DNA of 64,000 nucleotides from assembly GCF_003173755.1 (NCBI RefSeq), contig NZ_CP029553.1:3806001-3870000 (forward strand), read 5' to 3'. Position 1 is the first letter of the stretch. Every line of letters begins with the position of its first letter. Of the stretch, positions 39,040-47,405 are shown piece after piece. This DNA comes from Methylobacterium terrae. Lineage in GTDB: Bacteria; Pseudomonadota; Alphaproteobacteria; Rhizobiales; Beijerinckiaceae. The notes beneath the pieces are model-generated. The model made no database searches, had not been told where the DNA came from, and saw only the letters and a program-made list of their open reading frames with translations. The position numbers were made by a program, and so were the translations under genes.

Positions 39040-40641
39040 ATGGGATCGCTCAGGGTACGGTTCGGGCTGCTGGTCGGAAGCGCGGCCGCCCTGGTGGTGC
39101 TGGCCGCGATCGGCCTCTACGGGGCGCTGCACGCCGCCGAGCGCACGCTCGACGCGACGCTCGACGCGCAGGTGCGCCTGGAGCTGATCGCCGAATTGTC
39201 CGGGCGCCTGACCGAGTTCGGCCTCGCCGCCGTCGAGGCGGTCGGCGACAATCCGGGCCGGCCCGAGCGGCTGGCCAATGCCCGCAACGAGGTCGACCGG
39301 GCGCTCAACGCCGTCGACGACGGCCTGAGCCGGGCCGTCGCCGGGGCCGGCGGCGTCCTCGACCGCACGCAGTACACCGCCCGCGCCCGGCCGCTCGCCC
39401 GTCTGCGGGCCGCCCGCGCCATGCTCGACCGGCAGGTGGCGCAGATCCAGCGCGAGCCCGACCCCGCCCGGCGCGCCGACGCGATCCGGGGCGCGCTCAA
39501 CGGCTTCGGCGCGGTGACGGGCCAGCCCCTCACCTTCCTGGTCGAGGCCGAGCGCCGGGCGGTCGAGGCCTCCTCCGCCGAGGTCCGGGTGCTCGCCGGG
39601 CGGATGCGCGGCGTCGCGGTCGCGGCGGCCGTGCTGATCGTGCTGCTGCTCCTCCTTCTGCACCAGGGCCTGACGCGGCCGATCCTGCGGCGGATCGAGG
39701 CGATCCGGATCGGGGCCGCGGCCATCGGCCGGGGCGAGCTCGACACCCGCCTGGCCGTGGCGAGCCGCGACGAGCTCGGCCTGCTCGTCGCGAGCTTCAA
39801 CCGCATGGCGGCGCGGCTGAAGCGGCGCGAGGCCCGGGTCGCCGCCGACCGGGCGGCGCTCGAGGAGACCGTCGCCCGCGCCACCGCCGACCTGCGCGGC
39901 GCCAACGCCCGGCTCGAGGAGATCGACCGCTCGCGCCGGCGCTTCTTCGCCGATGTCAGCCACGAGCTGCGCACGCCGCTCACGGTGATCCTCGGCGAGT
40001 GCGACCTCGCGGCCCGCTCGCCCGACACGCCCGACGCGTTCCGGCCGGTGATCGCCACCATCCGCAAGCGGGCCTTGAGGCTGCACCGCCGGGTCGGCGA
40101 CATGCTGCGGATCGCCCGCTCGGAATCCGGGGAGATCGCCCTCGACCGGCGCCCGGTCGGCCTCGCGACCATCCTGGCCGAGGCGGTGGAGAGCTGCGCG
40201 CCGGAGGCGCGCCGCCGCCGCATCGCGCTGGAGCTGGAGCCGAGCGCCGCCGACGCCGAGGTGCTGGCCGATGCCGAGTGGCTGCGCCAGATCGTCGAGG
40301 GGCTGATCGACAACGCGCTGCGCCACGCCGCCGGCGCCACCCGGGTGAGCATCGGCTTCTCCCCCGGCCGTACCGGCGCCGCCGTCACGGTGACCGACGA
40401 CGGACCGGGCTTCCCGCCGGAGGCCGAGGCGCTGTTCGAGCGCTTCCGGCGCGGCGGCGGGCCCGGCCCGGCGCCCGCCGGCTTCGGCATCGGGCTCGCT
40501 CTGGCGCGCTGGGTCGTTGAGCGCCATGATGGGGTGATCCGCCTCGAAGCGGCCGATCCGGGAGCCCGGGTCGTCCTGGAGCTGCCCGGCGAGGACATGG
40601 GGGAGGATGCGGCATGGGACGCGGCAGGGGACGCAGCATGA
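39040..40641 (+). CDS. Sensor histidine kinase
   Basis: The 533-residue kinase has a first membrane helix (about residues 9-28), a helical periplasmic domain, a second helix (VAVAAAVLIVLLLLLLH), a HAMP region (RPILRRIEAIRIGAAAIGRGE), the phospho-accepting FADVSHELRTPL, and the ATP domain with DNALRHA, DDGPGFP and GFGIGLALA. It pairs with the response regulator 22 bases downstream. A GTG at 39004 would add 12 residues. The pair sits directly upstream of the pqq operon. Confidence 0.93.
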   Translation: MGSLRVRFGLLVGSAAALVVLAAIGLYGALHAAERTLDATLDAQVRLELIAELSGRLTEFGLAAVEAVGDNPGRPERLANARNEVDRALNAVDDGLSRAVAGAGGVLDRTQYTARARPLARLRAARAMLDRQVAQIQREPDPARRADAIRGALNGFGAVTGQPLTFLVEAERRAVEASSAEVRVLAGRMRGVAVAAAVLIVLLLLLLHQGLTRPILRRIEAIRIGAAAIGRGELDTRLAVASRDELGLLVASFNRMAARLKRREARVAADRAALEETVARATADLRGANARLEEIDRSRRRFFADVSHELRTPLTVILGECDLAARSPDTPDAFRPVIATIRKRALRLHRRVGDMLRIARSESGEIALDRRPVGLATILAEAVESCAPEARRRRIALELEPSAADAEVLADAEWLRQIVEGLIDNALRHAAGATRVSIGFSPGRTGAAVTVTDDGPGFPPEAEALFERFRRGGGPGPAPAGFGIGLALARWVVERHDGVIRLEAADPGARVVLELPGEDMGEDAAWDAAGDAA

Positions 40642-40663
40642 GCCGGCGGCCGGACGGGCGCCG

Positions 40664-41368
40664 ATGACCAGCGTGCTCATCGTCGAGGATGACGGCGACA
40701 TCCGCGCCATGCTGGCCCGGGGCCTCGGCGCCGAGGGCTTCGACATCGACCTCGCCGGCGGCGTCGACGAGGCCCTGGCCGCCGCCCGCGAGCGGGTGCC
40801 GGAAGCGGTGCTCCTCGACAACATGCTGCCGGACGGCTCGGGCCACGACGTCTGCCGCTCGCTTCGCGAGGGCGGCTACCCGGGCGCGATCCTGTTCCTC
40901 AGCGCCAAGGACGACGTCGGCGACCGGGTCGACGGCCTGGCGGTCGGGGCCGACGACTACATCGTCAAGCCGTTCGTGTTCGACGAGCTGCTCGCGCGCC
41001 TGCGCACCCACCTGCAACGGCGGCGCGCCACCGGCGAGGCCCGCACCCTCGTCACCGCCGGGCGCCTCTCCCTCGACCTCGCGACCCGGCAGGTGCGCTT
41101 CGGCGAGGCCGGCGCCCGCCTGACGCAGCGCGAGGCGGAGCTCCTGGCGATCCTGATGGAGCAGGCGAGCCGCCCGGTCACGCGGGGCGACATCTTCGAT
41201 CGCCTCTGGGCCAGCCAGGGCGGCCTCTCCCTCAACGTGGTCGACGTCTATGTCGGCTACCTGCGCACCAAGCTCGCCGACATCGCCCGGGCCGGCGGCC
41301 CGAGCCTCGTCACGGTGCGCGGGCGCGGCTTCATGCTCGACCTGCGCGAGGCCGGGTTTCGTCAGTGA
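40664..41368 (+). CDS. OmpR-family response regulator
   Basis: The 234-residue protein has a receiver domain with the acidic pair VEDD, the phosphorylation site in LLDNMLPDGSG and the conserved Lys in DDYIVKPF. The C-terminal winged helix follows (LTQREAELLAILME, and VDVYVGYLRTKL). It should be phosphorylated by the upstream kinase. The signal and targets are unknown; the pqqA promoter begins about 110 bases after its stop, making pqq a plausible target. Confidence 0.94.
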   Translation: MTSVLIVEDDGDIRAMLARGLGAEGFDIDLAGGVDEALAAARERVPEAVLLDNMLPDGSGHDVCRSLREGGYPGAILFLSAKDDVGDRVDGLAVGADDYIVKPFVFDELLARLRTHLQRRRATGEARTLVTAGRLSLDLATRQVRFGEAGARLTQREAELLAILMEQASRPVTRGDIFDRLWASQGGLSLNVVDVYVGYLRTKLADIARAGGPSLVTVRGRGFMLDLREAGFRQ

Positions 41369-41481
41369 CGAAATTATTTTGGGCGCAATCGATACCGGCT
41401 AACTCCCGGCGCATCCTGCACAATAAGACCGGTCTGAGAATGGTCGTCCAGGGCTGTCCCGGACTTTCGGCAAAATAGCGC

Positions 41482-41511
41482 TTGCACTCCGGGTCGTGAT
41501 TGCCGATATAT
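41482..41511 (+). promoter_or_regulatory. Putative sigma70-type promoter of pqqA
   Basis: TTGCAC at 41482-41487 and GATATAT starting at 41505 are separated by 17 bases, in an AT-richer pocket. The expected start point would lie about 70 bases before the first pqqA. Confidence 0.45.
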
Positions 41512-41517
41512 CCCTGG

Positions 41518-41535
41518 TGACAGAAACCACTGTCA
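41518..41535. promoter_or_regulatory. TGACAG-N6-CTGTCA dyad near the pqqA start point
   Basis: Perfect six-base inverted repeat just downstream of the putative -10, where a bound repressor would block initiation or elongation. Confidence 0.45.
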
Positions 41536-41549
41536 TTCCAACGTCTTAA

Positions 41550-41566
41550 GAACCTCTTAGAGGTTC
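41550..41566 (+). promoter_or_regulatory. Short hairpin in the pqqA leader
   Basis: GAACCTC, TTA, GAGGTTC: a 7-bp stem directly before the AGGAG ribosome-binding site of pqqA1. It could affect ribosome access or transcript stability. Confidence 0.4.
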
Positions 41567-41587
41567 CGGCAGCCCAGGAGAAACGCC

Positions 41588-41677
41588 ATGAAGTGGTCGA
41601 TGCCCGTCGTCGCCGAGGTCTGCGTCGGCATGGAAGTCACCTCGTACGAGTCCGCTGAGATCGATCCCTTCAACTAA
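41588..41677 (+). CDS. pqqA: PQQ precursor peptide PqqA, copy 1
   Basis: This 29-residue peptide (too short for usual ORF cut-offs) reads MKWSMPVVAEVCVGMEVTSY then ESAEIDPFN. The conserved Glu16 and Tyr20 in EVTSY are the atoms source of PQQ: PqqE/PqqD cross-link them in the first step. AGGAG lies ten bases before the ATG. A second, similar pqqA follows 126 bases later, before pqqB. Confidence 0.95.
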   Translation: MKWSMPVVAEVCVGMEVTSYESAEIDPFN

Positions 41678-41698
41678 GGGCTCGCACGGTTCGCGCCT

Positions 41699-41715
41699 CC
41701 GGCGGTCGCCGCCGG
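41699..41715 (+). terminator. Hairpin between the two pqqA copies
   Basis: CCGGCGG, TCG, CCGCCGG: a 7-bp perfect stem 22 bases after the first pqqA stop. It may stabilise or partly terminate the short pqqA transcript. Confidence 0.4.
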
Positions 41716-41803
41716 ATGGCGCTCGGCGCATGACACGAGAATGCCGGCCCGGGACCGACAGCCCACGAGCCGGTCGTCCGCCGAAGTCGAAGGAGGAACG
41801 CCA

Positions 41804-41893
41804 ATGCGTTGGTCGATGCCCATCGTCGCCGAGATCTGCCTCGGCATGGAAGTCACCGCCTACGAATCCGCCGAGATCGATCCGTTCCACTGA
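41804..41893 (+). CDS. pqqA: PQQ precursor peptide PqqA, copy 2
   Basis: A 29-residue peptide reading MRWSMPIVAEICLGMEVTAY then ESAEIDPFH. Glu16 and Tyr20 are conserved. It differs from copy 1 at five positions plus the last residue (His for Asn). GGAGG lies eight bases before the ATG, a stronger site than copy 1. pqqB follows after 18 bases. Confidence 0.95.
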   Translation: MRWSMPIVAEICLGMEVTAYESAEIDPFH

Positions 41894-41911
41894 CGAGGTC
41901 GGGACCGGACC

Positions 41912-42811
41912 ATGCAGGCCATCGTTCTGGGGTCCGGCGCGGGCGGGGGCGTGCCGCAGTGGAACTGCCGCTGCCCGATCTGCGCCCTGGCCCGGGCGGG
42001 CGACCGCCGGGTTCTCCCCCGCACCCAGTCGAGCCTCGCCGTCTCCGCAGACGGTGATCACTGGCTCCTGGTGAACGCCTCGCCGGACATCCGCCAGCAA
42101 CTCTTCGACACGCCCGCACTGCACCCGCGCGAGGGCCTGCGCCACTCGCCGATCCGGGCGGTGCTGCTCACCAACGGCGACGTCGACCACGTCGCGGGCC
42201 TGCTCACCCTGCGCGAGGGCCAGCCCTTCCGGCTCCACGCGACGCGCGGCATCCTCGAATCGATCGCGGCCAACCGCGTCTTCGACGTGATGGCGCCGGG
42301 CACGGTCGAGCGGACCGAGATCGCCCTGGACGAGACCTTCTCGCCCGTGCCGGGCCTCGCCGTGACGCTGTTCCCGGTGCCCGGCAAGGTGCCGCTCTGG
42401 CTCGAGGACGGCACGCCGGAGATCGGCGCCGAGACCGAGAGCACCGTCGGCGCGATGATCGAAGCCGGGGGGAAGCGCCTCGCCTACGTGCCGGGCTGCG
42501 CCCGGGTCACGGACGGCCTCAAGGCCCGGGTCGCCGGGGTCGACGCGCTCCTGTTCGACGGCACGGTGCTGGCCGACGACGACATGATCCGCGCCGGGGT
42601 CGGCACCAAGACCGGCTGGCGCATGGGCCACGTGCCGATGACCGGCGAGGGCGGCTCGGTCGCGGCGCTCGCCGACGTGCCGCTCGGCCGGCGGGTCTTC
42701 GTCCACATCAACAACACCAACCCGGTGCTGGTGGAAGGCTCCGAGGAGCGCCGCGGCATCGAGGCGGCGGGATGGATCGTGGCGCAGGACGGGCTGACGC
42801 TGAGCCTCTAG
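41912..42811 (+). CDS. pqqB: PQQ biosynthesis protein PqqB
   Basis: The 299-residue protein has the metallo-beta-lactamase fold of PqqB, starting IVLGSGAGGGVPQWNCRCP with the zinc-binding cysteines, then TNGDVDHVAGLL and HINNTNPVL. PqqB hydroxylates the tyrosine-derived part of the PQQ precursor. It follows pqqA copy 2 by 18 bases. A 137-base gap with a hairpin separates it from pqqC. Confidence 0.96.
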   Translation: MQAIVLGSGAGGGVPQWNCRCPICALARAGDRRVLPRTQSSLAVSADGDHWLLVNASPDIRQQLFDTPALHPREGLRHSPIRAVLLTNGDVDHVAGLLTLREGQPFRLHATRGILESIAANRVFDVMAPGTVERTEIALDETFSPVPGLAVTLFPVPGKVPLWLEDGTPEIGAETESTVGAMIEAGGKRLAYVPGCARVTDGLKARVAGVDALLFDGTVLADDDMIRAGVGTKTGWRMGHVPMTGEGGSVAALADVPLGRRVFVHINNTNPVLVEGSEERRGIEAAGWIVAQDGLTLSL

Positions 42812-42822
42812 CCCCGTCCCGT

Positions 42823-42842
42823 CCGGGCGCCCCGCCGCCCGG
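42823..42842 (+). terminator. Hairpin in the pqqB-pqqC gap
   Basis: CCGGGCG, six-base loop, CGCCCGG, 12 bases after the pqqB stop. It may separate or modulate expression of pqqCDE. Confidence 0.4.
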
Positions 42843-42948
42843 GTCCCCCGGTCCAGGCACTTTGGTCGCCCTTGACCCCCTTCCGCCGCGGCGCAATCTC
42901 CCGTCCCGAGGTCAGCCGCCGAACGAGAAACCGGAACGCCAGCACGCC

Positions 42949-43764
42949 ATGACCGCTTCCCCCGCCCTCCCCCCGGACGATACCGGGCCCGCCGGCCGCC
43001 TGCTCTCGCCGGACGAGCTCGAGGCGGCGCTCCGCGACATCGGGGCGCGGCGCTACCACAACCTGCACCCGTTCCACCGCCTGCTGCACGACGGCAAGCT
43101 CGACAAGGACCAGGTCCGGGCCTGGGCGCTCAACCGCTACTATTACCAGGCGATGATCCCGGTGAAGGACGCCACCCTGCTGGCGCGCCTGCCCGATGCC
43201 GCGCTGCGCCGGATCTGGCGCCAGCGCATCGTCGACCATGACGGCGACCACGAGGGCGACGGCGGCATCGAGCGCTGGCTGAAGCTCGCCGAGGGCGTCG
43301 GCTTCGCGCGCGACTACGTGCTCTCGACGAAGGGAATTCTCTCGGCGACCCGCTTCTCGGTCGAGGCCTACGTGCACTTCGTCGCCGAGCGCTCGCTGCT
43401 CGAGGCGATCGCCTCCTCGCTGACCGAGATGTTCTCGCCGACGATCATCTCCGAGCGCGTCTCGGGGATGCTGAAGAACTACGACTTCATCACCCGCGAG
43501 ACCCTGGCCTACTTCGACAAGCGCCTGACCCAGGCGCCCCGGGACGCGGATTTCGCCCTCGACTACGTCAAGCGCCACGCCGTGACGCCGGAGCAGCAGG
43601 CCCAGGCGCTCGACGCCCTGCGCTTCAAGTGCAGCGTGCTGTGGACCCAGCTCGACGCGCTCTACTTCGCCTACGTGGCTCCCGGGATGATCCCGCCGGA
43701 GGCCTGGCGCCCGGGCGAGGGCCTGCGGGCGGAGACCGCCACCGCCGGGAGCGCCGCGGCATGA
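42949..43764 (+). CDS. pqqC: Pyrroloquinoline-quinone synthase PqqC
   Basis: The 271-residue protein matches Pqq[31 protein letters not shown], and [18 protein letters not shown]. It catalyses the final cofactor-free oxidation and ring closure to PQQ. The ATG at 42949 gives the usual short lead. The stop (TGA 43762-43764) separates it from pqqD, which overlaps by four bases. In M. extorquens the two are one fused gene, so this is a different clade state. Confidence 0.96.
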   Translation: MTASPALPPDDTGPAGRLLSPDELEAALRDIGARRYHNLHPFHRLLHDGKLDKDQVRAWALNRYYYQAMIPVKDATLLARLPDAALRRIWRQRIVDHDGDHEGDGGIERWLKLAEGVGFARDYVLSTKGILSATRFSVEAYVHFVAERSLLEAIASSLTEMFSPTIISERVSGMLKNYDFITRETLAYFDKRLTQAPRDADFALDYVKRHAVTPEQQAQALDALRFKCSVLWTQLDALYFAYVAPGMIPPEAWRPGEGLRAETATAGSAAA

Positions 43765-44048
43765 GCCTGACCCCCGACAGCGTGCCGCGGCTGCCCCGCG
43801 GCGTCCGGCTGCGGCACGACACGGTGCGCGACGCCCACGTGCTGCTGGCGCCCGAGCGCACCTTCGACCTCGACCAGAACGCCGTCGCGGTCCTGAGCCT
43901 CGTCGACGGCACCCGCAGCATCCGGGCCATCGCCGAGGCCCTGGGCCGGCAATACGAGACCGACCCCGGCATCATCGAGCCCGACGTCGTCGCCATGCTG
44001 GACGGCCTGCTGCTCAAGCGCGTGCTCGAGACCGTGCCGGCGGCGTGA
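43761..44048 (+). CDS. pqqD: PQQ biosynthesis chaperone PqqD
   Basis: The 95-residue PqqD has the recognition fold with [17 protein letters not shown] and [11 protein letters not shown]. It binds PqqA and presents it to PqqE. The ATG overlaps the pqqC stop (ATGA), giving coupled translation. Confidence 0.95.
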   Translation: MSLTPDSVPRLPRGVRLRHDTVRDAHVLLAPERTFDLDQNAVAVLSLVDGTRSIRAIAEALGRQYETDPGIIEPDVVAMLDGLLLKRVLETVPAA

Positions 44049-44083
44049 AGCCCGGGAGCGCCACTCATCCGGGAGGGACAGTC

Positions 44084-45223
44084 ATGAACGCCGTCACGCC
44101 CATTCCACCGGCCCCGATCGGTCTTCTCGCCGAGCTGACCCATCGCTGCCCCCTGCGCTGCCCCTACTGCTCGAACCCGCTCGAGCTCGACCGGCGCTCG
44201 GCCGAGCTCGACACCGCGACCTGGCAGCGGGTGCTGGCCGAGGCGGCGGGCCTGGGCGTGCTGCACGTCCACCTCTCGGGCGGCGAGCCGACGGCGCGGC
44301 AGGACATCGTCGCGATCACCCGGACTTGCGCCGAGCTCGGCCTCTACTCGAACCTGATCACCTCCGGGGTGGCGGGGGCGCTGGACAAGCTCGACGCCCT
44401 GTCCGAGGCCGGCCTCGACCACGTGCAGCTCTCGGTCCAGGCGGTCGAGGCGGCCAATGCCGAGCGCATCGGCGGCCTCAAGAACGCGCAGCCGCAGAAA
44501 TTCGCCTTCGCCGAGCGGGTGACGGCCCTCGGCCTGCCGCTGACGCTGAACGCCGTGATCCACCGCGGCAACATCGCCGAGGTGCCGGCGCTGATCGACC
44601 TCGCGGTCCGCCTCGGCGCCAAGCGCCTGGAGGTCGCCCACACCCAGTATTACGGCTGGGCCTACGTCAACCGCGCCGCCCTGATGCCGGCGAAAGCCGA
44701 CGTCGACCGCTCGATCCGCACCGTCGAGGAGGCGCGCGAGCGCCTCAAGGGCCAGCTCGTCATCGACCTCGTGGTGCCGGACTACTACGCCAAGTACCCC
44801 AAGGCCTGCGCCGGCGGCTGGGGCCGGCGGCTGATGAACGTCACCCCGACCGGCAAGGTGCTGCCCTGCCACGCCGCCGAGACGATTCCCGGCCTCGAGT
44901 TCTGGCACGTGCAGGACCGCTCGCTCGGCCAGATCTGGGCCGATTCGCCGGCCTTCCGGGCCTATCGCGGCACGGACTGGATGCAGGAGCCCTGCCGCTC
45001 CTGCGACCGGCGCGAGAAGGATTGGGGCGGCTGCCGCTGCCAGGCCCTGGCGCTCGCCGGGGACGCCGCGGCGACCGACCCGGCCTGCTCGCTCTCAGGC
45101 CTGCACGGCAAGGTCCAGGCCCTGGCGATCGCCGAATCGGCGCTGGAGACCGCGCCCGACTACCAGTACCGCACCATCGGCGGCGCGCCGCGCACCGCCG
45201 TGCCCGAGGGAGCGCCCGTGTGA
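44084..45223 (+). CDS. pqqE: PqqA peptide cyclase PqqE (radical SAM)
   Basis: The 379-residue protein has the radical SAM motif [11 protein letters not shown] (Cys22, Cys26, Cys29) and a C-terminal SPASM domain with [21 protein letters not shown] and a later Cys for auxiliary clusters. It forms the Glu-Tyr carbon-carbon bond in PqqA. The ATG at 44084 is preferred because GGAGG lies eight bases upstream; an earlier GTG at 44045 overlaps pqqD. Confidence 0.96.
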   Translation: MNAVTPIPPAPIGLLAELTHRCPLRCPYCSNPLELDRRSAELDTATWQRVLAEAAGLGVLHVHLSGGEPTARQDIVAITRTCAELGLYSNLITSGVAGALDKLDALSEAGLDHVQLSVQAVEAANAERIGGLKNAQPQKFAFAERVTALGLPLTLNAVIHRGNIAEVPALIDLAVRLGAKRLEVAHTQYYGWAYVNRAALMPAKADVDRSIRTVEEARERLKGQLVIDLVVPDYYAKYPKACAGGWGRRLMNVTPTGKVLPCHAAETIPGLEFWHVQDRSLGQIWADSPAFRAYRGTDWMQEPCRSCDRREKDWGGCRCQALALAGDAAATDPACSLSGLHGKVQALAIAESALETAPDYQYRTIGGAPRTAVPEGAPV

Positions 45224-45966
45224 GACGCCACGTCCTGGCTGCCGCCGTCGCGGCCGCCCTCGCCTGCCCGGCCCTGGCGCAGACGTCCCCCTCGCCGACT
45301 CCGCCGCCGCAGGCCTCACCCCAGCCGGGCGCCCCGGCGCAACCGAGCGCGCAGGCGCCGGGCGCGCCGACCGCCACCGCGCTCCTGTTCGAGACCAACC
45401 AGCTCGCCGGCGCCCCGCCGGGCCGGGTGCTGAGCTACCGCTACACCCGCTTCAGCGGCATCGAGGGCGCGCCGTTCGGGCCCCCCGTCGAGGACCGCAT
45501 CCGCGAGGAGGTGGCGCCGGGGGCGAGCCCGGAGACCCGCAACCTCAAGGTGGAGATGTTCTCCGGCGAGCGCCGGATGCCGACCGCGACCTACGAGGAC
45601 GCGCCCGGCAATCCGGTCCTGGTGCGCTTCCTCGAACACCACCTCGACGACCTCGCCAAGGTGCTGAAGGGCAACCCGCGCTACATCAAGAACGCGATCC
45701 GGCGCGCCCTGCGCGAGAGCGCCTCCGTGGCCGCGACCGAGGTCGAGGTCGACGGCAAGACGATCCCGGGCTGGCGCGTGGTGGCGCGGCCCTTCGTCGA
45801 CGACCCGATCCGCGAGCGCCTGCGCGGCTTCGACAGCCTGACCTACAGCTTCGTGGTCGCGCCCGAGGTCCCCGGCCAGATCGTCTCGATTGACGTGCGG
45901 GCGGCGAGCCCGGACGGCGGAACCCTGCTGCAGGAAGCCCTGACCTATGAACCGAACGCTGGCTAA
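45220..45966 (+). CDS. Exported protein of unknown function, coupled to pqqE
   Basis: The 248-residue protein has a signal peptide ending ALAQ, a Pro/Ala/Gln linker (about residues 22-50), and a mature domain with [18 protein letters not shown], a repeated [18 protein letters not shown] segment and [16 protein letters not shown]. Its GTG start overlaps the pqqE stop (GTGA). It probably acts in the periplasm with the PQQ enzymes. No family was recognised. Confidence 0.75.
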   Translation: MRRHVLAAAVAAALACPALAQTSPSPTPPPQASPQPGAPAQPSAQAPGAPTATALLFETNQLAGAPPGRVLSYRYTRFSGIEGAPFGPPVEDRIREEVAPGASPETRNLKVEMFSGERRMPTATYEDAPGNPVLVRFLEHHLDDLAKVLKGNPRYIKNAIRRALRESASVAATEVEVDGKTIPGWRVVARPFVDDPIRERLRGFDSLTYSFVVAPEVPGQIVSIDVRAASPDGGTLLQEALTYEPNAG

Positions 45967-46315
45967 GCTGGCACTCGCCGCAGGCGCGATGCTCGCTGCG
46001 GGCCTCGCCTCCGCCCGGGCCGACGACAACGACTACCCGACCGAGGCGCGGGCCGATTACGTCTTCGGCTGCATGGCGGCCAATGGCCAGACCCGCGAGG
46101 CGCTGACGAAGTGTGCCTGCTCGATCGACGCCATCGCGGCGATCCTTCCCTACGACCGGTACGTCCAGGCCTCGACGATCCTCGGCATGCGCCAGGGCAT
46201 CGGCCAGCGCGCCAACGAGTTCCGCTCGACCAAGATGTTCGACGACAAGGTGGCGGAGCTGCGCCGGGCCCAGGCCGAGGCGGAGATCCGCTGCTACCGG
46301 CCGACCGCGAACTGA
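45947..46315 (+). CDS. Small exported cysteine-containing protein, end of pqq operon
   Basis: The 122-residue protein has a signal peptide (residues 1-25, ending SARA) and a helical mature part with cysteines in YVFGCMAANGQ and LTKCACSID and a final EIRCYRP. Such a Cys pattern suggests disulfides. It overlaps the preceding gene by 20 bases, extending the pqq transcript by two exported proteins. Function unknown; a helper role for a periplasmic quinoprotein is inferred from context. Confidence 0.75.
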   Translation: MNRTLAKLALAAGAMLAAGLASARADDNDYPTEARADYVFGCMAANGQTREALTKCACSIDAIAAILPYDRYVQASTILGMRQGIGQRANEFRSTKMFDDKVAELRRAQAEAEIRCYRPTAN

Positions 46316-46591
46316 CGGGGCGGTCGACCGCGACGCGATCGCGCCCGGCCTGCCTGGCCTCGCAGAGGGCGCGGTCGGCCAAGCGCCGCAGCGGCTCGAC
46401 CTCCGCACCGGCCTGCGCCACCGCATCGTCCGTCATCCGCGGCGATCGTGCATGACCCCCGGTCGGACCGGACGGCAGGCGCCGTCCGGGTGACGCGGCC
46501 TGTCGCGGTCCCAGCCGAGGCGGTCGCGCGCTCCTCCGGATCGCCTCGCCACCGATCGCGGCGCAGGCCATGATCGGGGACGGGGCGGTGC

Positions 46592-47110
46592 CTACAACCC
46601 GAGCGCCTTGCGGAGCGACTTGTGGGTCAGTTCGGTGACCTCGCCGCGCTGGTCCACGTACGTGCCGGCGTCGTCGAAGACCGGCTCCGATCCGTCCCAG
46701 TAGACGAGGTAGGCGTCGGCATCGCCGGTGACCGTCTTCACCCGGCGCGTCAGGCCGCCCCACACCCCGCGCAGCTCGTGCGCGGCACAGCCGACCGCCG
46801 CCGCGACGTCGCTGACCTGGAAGTAGCGGGTGTCGCTGCGCGCGATCGCCTCGATGGCCGCCCTGGTCTTCTCGCCGCAGCCGGCGATGTACCGGCGGGC
46901 ATGTCGAGGCGTCAGGTCGGCGAAGCCGTCGTCGTCGGGAGTTCCGGGCTGCGGGTGCGCATGACCCGGGCTGGTCGGGGTCCCGGCGTCGCCGCCGCCC
47001 GATCCGTCCCGGTGTCCCACGACGAAGGCCAGGATCGTTTCCCGAACGTCATCCGGCATGCGCATCAAGGTCGCAGAAGAAATGAAGAGTCCGTCGGTGC
47101 TCGTAGTCAT
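46592..47110 (-). CDS. Hypothetical protein
   Basis: The 172-residue soluble protein has an N-terminal helical part (MRMPDDVRETILAFVVGH), a Gly/Pro/Asp-rich linker around residues 35-62, and a compact C-terminal domain with ARRYIAGCGEKTRAAIEAIA and DVAAAVGCAAHELRGVWGGL, which looks helix-turn-helix-like. No family was recognised. It is divergent from the cyclase gene across an AT-rich region. Confidence 0.65.
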   Translation of the reverse strand: MTTSTDGLFISSATLMRMPDDVRETILAFVVGHRDGSGGGDAGTPTSPGHAHPQPGTPDDDGFADLTPRHARRYIAGCGEKTRAAIEAIARSDTRYFQVSDVAAAVGCAAHELRGVWGGLTRRVKTVTGDADAYLVYWDGSEPVFDDAGTYVDQRGEVTELTHKSLRKALGL

Positions 47111-47194
47111 TCAGCCGCTCCATTCATCGCCATCGAACGCCGCGATCCAGCGTCGATGATCTTGATGCATGATGAACCGGTATGTTTCAAATTG

Positions 47195-47242
47195 GTATAT
47201 TGGAAATCTGTATTCCGTACATGCAACGGCGTCCCAATATAC
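47195..47242. promoter_or_regulatory. AT-rich divergent promoter region with inverted repeat
   Basis: GTATATTGG at 47195-47203 and CCAATATAC at 47234-47242 are perfect inverted copies 30 bases apart. The surrounding 47150-47260 is AT-rich compared with its flanks. It lies between the divergent hypothetical and cyclase genes and could be the shared control region. Confidence 0.45.
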
Positions 47243-47405
47243 GATTGCGACTGCCTCGACACCCCGCCCCGTCCTGACATCGGCAGCCCTTGCCGTGAGC
47301 CTGGGCGAGGCTGGCGCGGTGCGCACCGACGGTCGTCACGGTCGTTGCGCTCCGTTCCGGGGGCGGCCACTCTGCCGTCGGACATCCCGCGGGAGGGGCG
47401 AGGAC

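Noticed and set aside
37960..40824. A 954-codon minus-strand frame opposite the epimerase and histidine kinase
   Set aside because: The plus strand encodes clear kinase and epimerase motifs; the minus product is repetitive and basic.
42949..44048. A fused pqqC/D gene as in M. extorquens
   Set aside because: There is an in-frame TGA at 43762-43764 and pqqD starts in another frame with an ATGA overlap.
46316..46591. Possible small gene between the pqq operon and the hypothetical protein
   Set aside because: Short frames here have no ribosome-binding site and Arg/Pro-rich products; I see nothing firm in this stretch.
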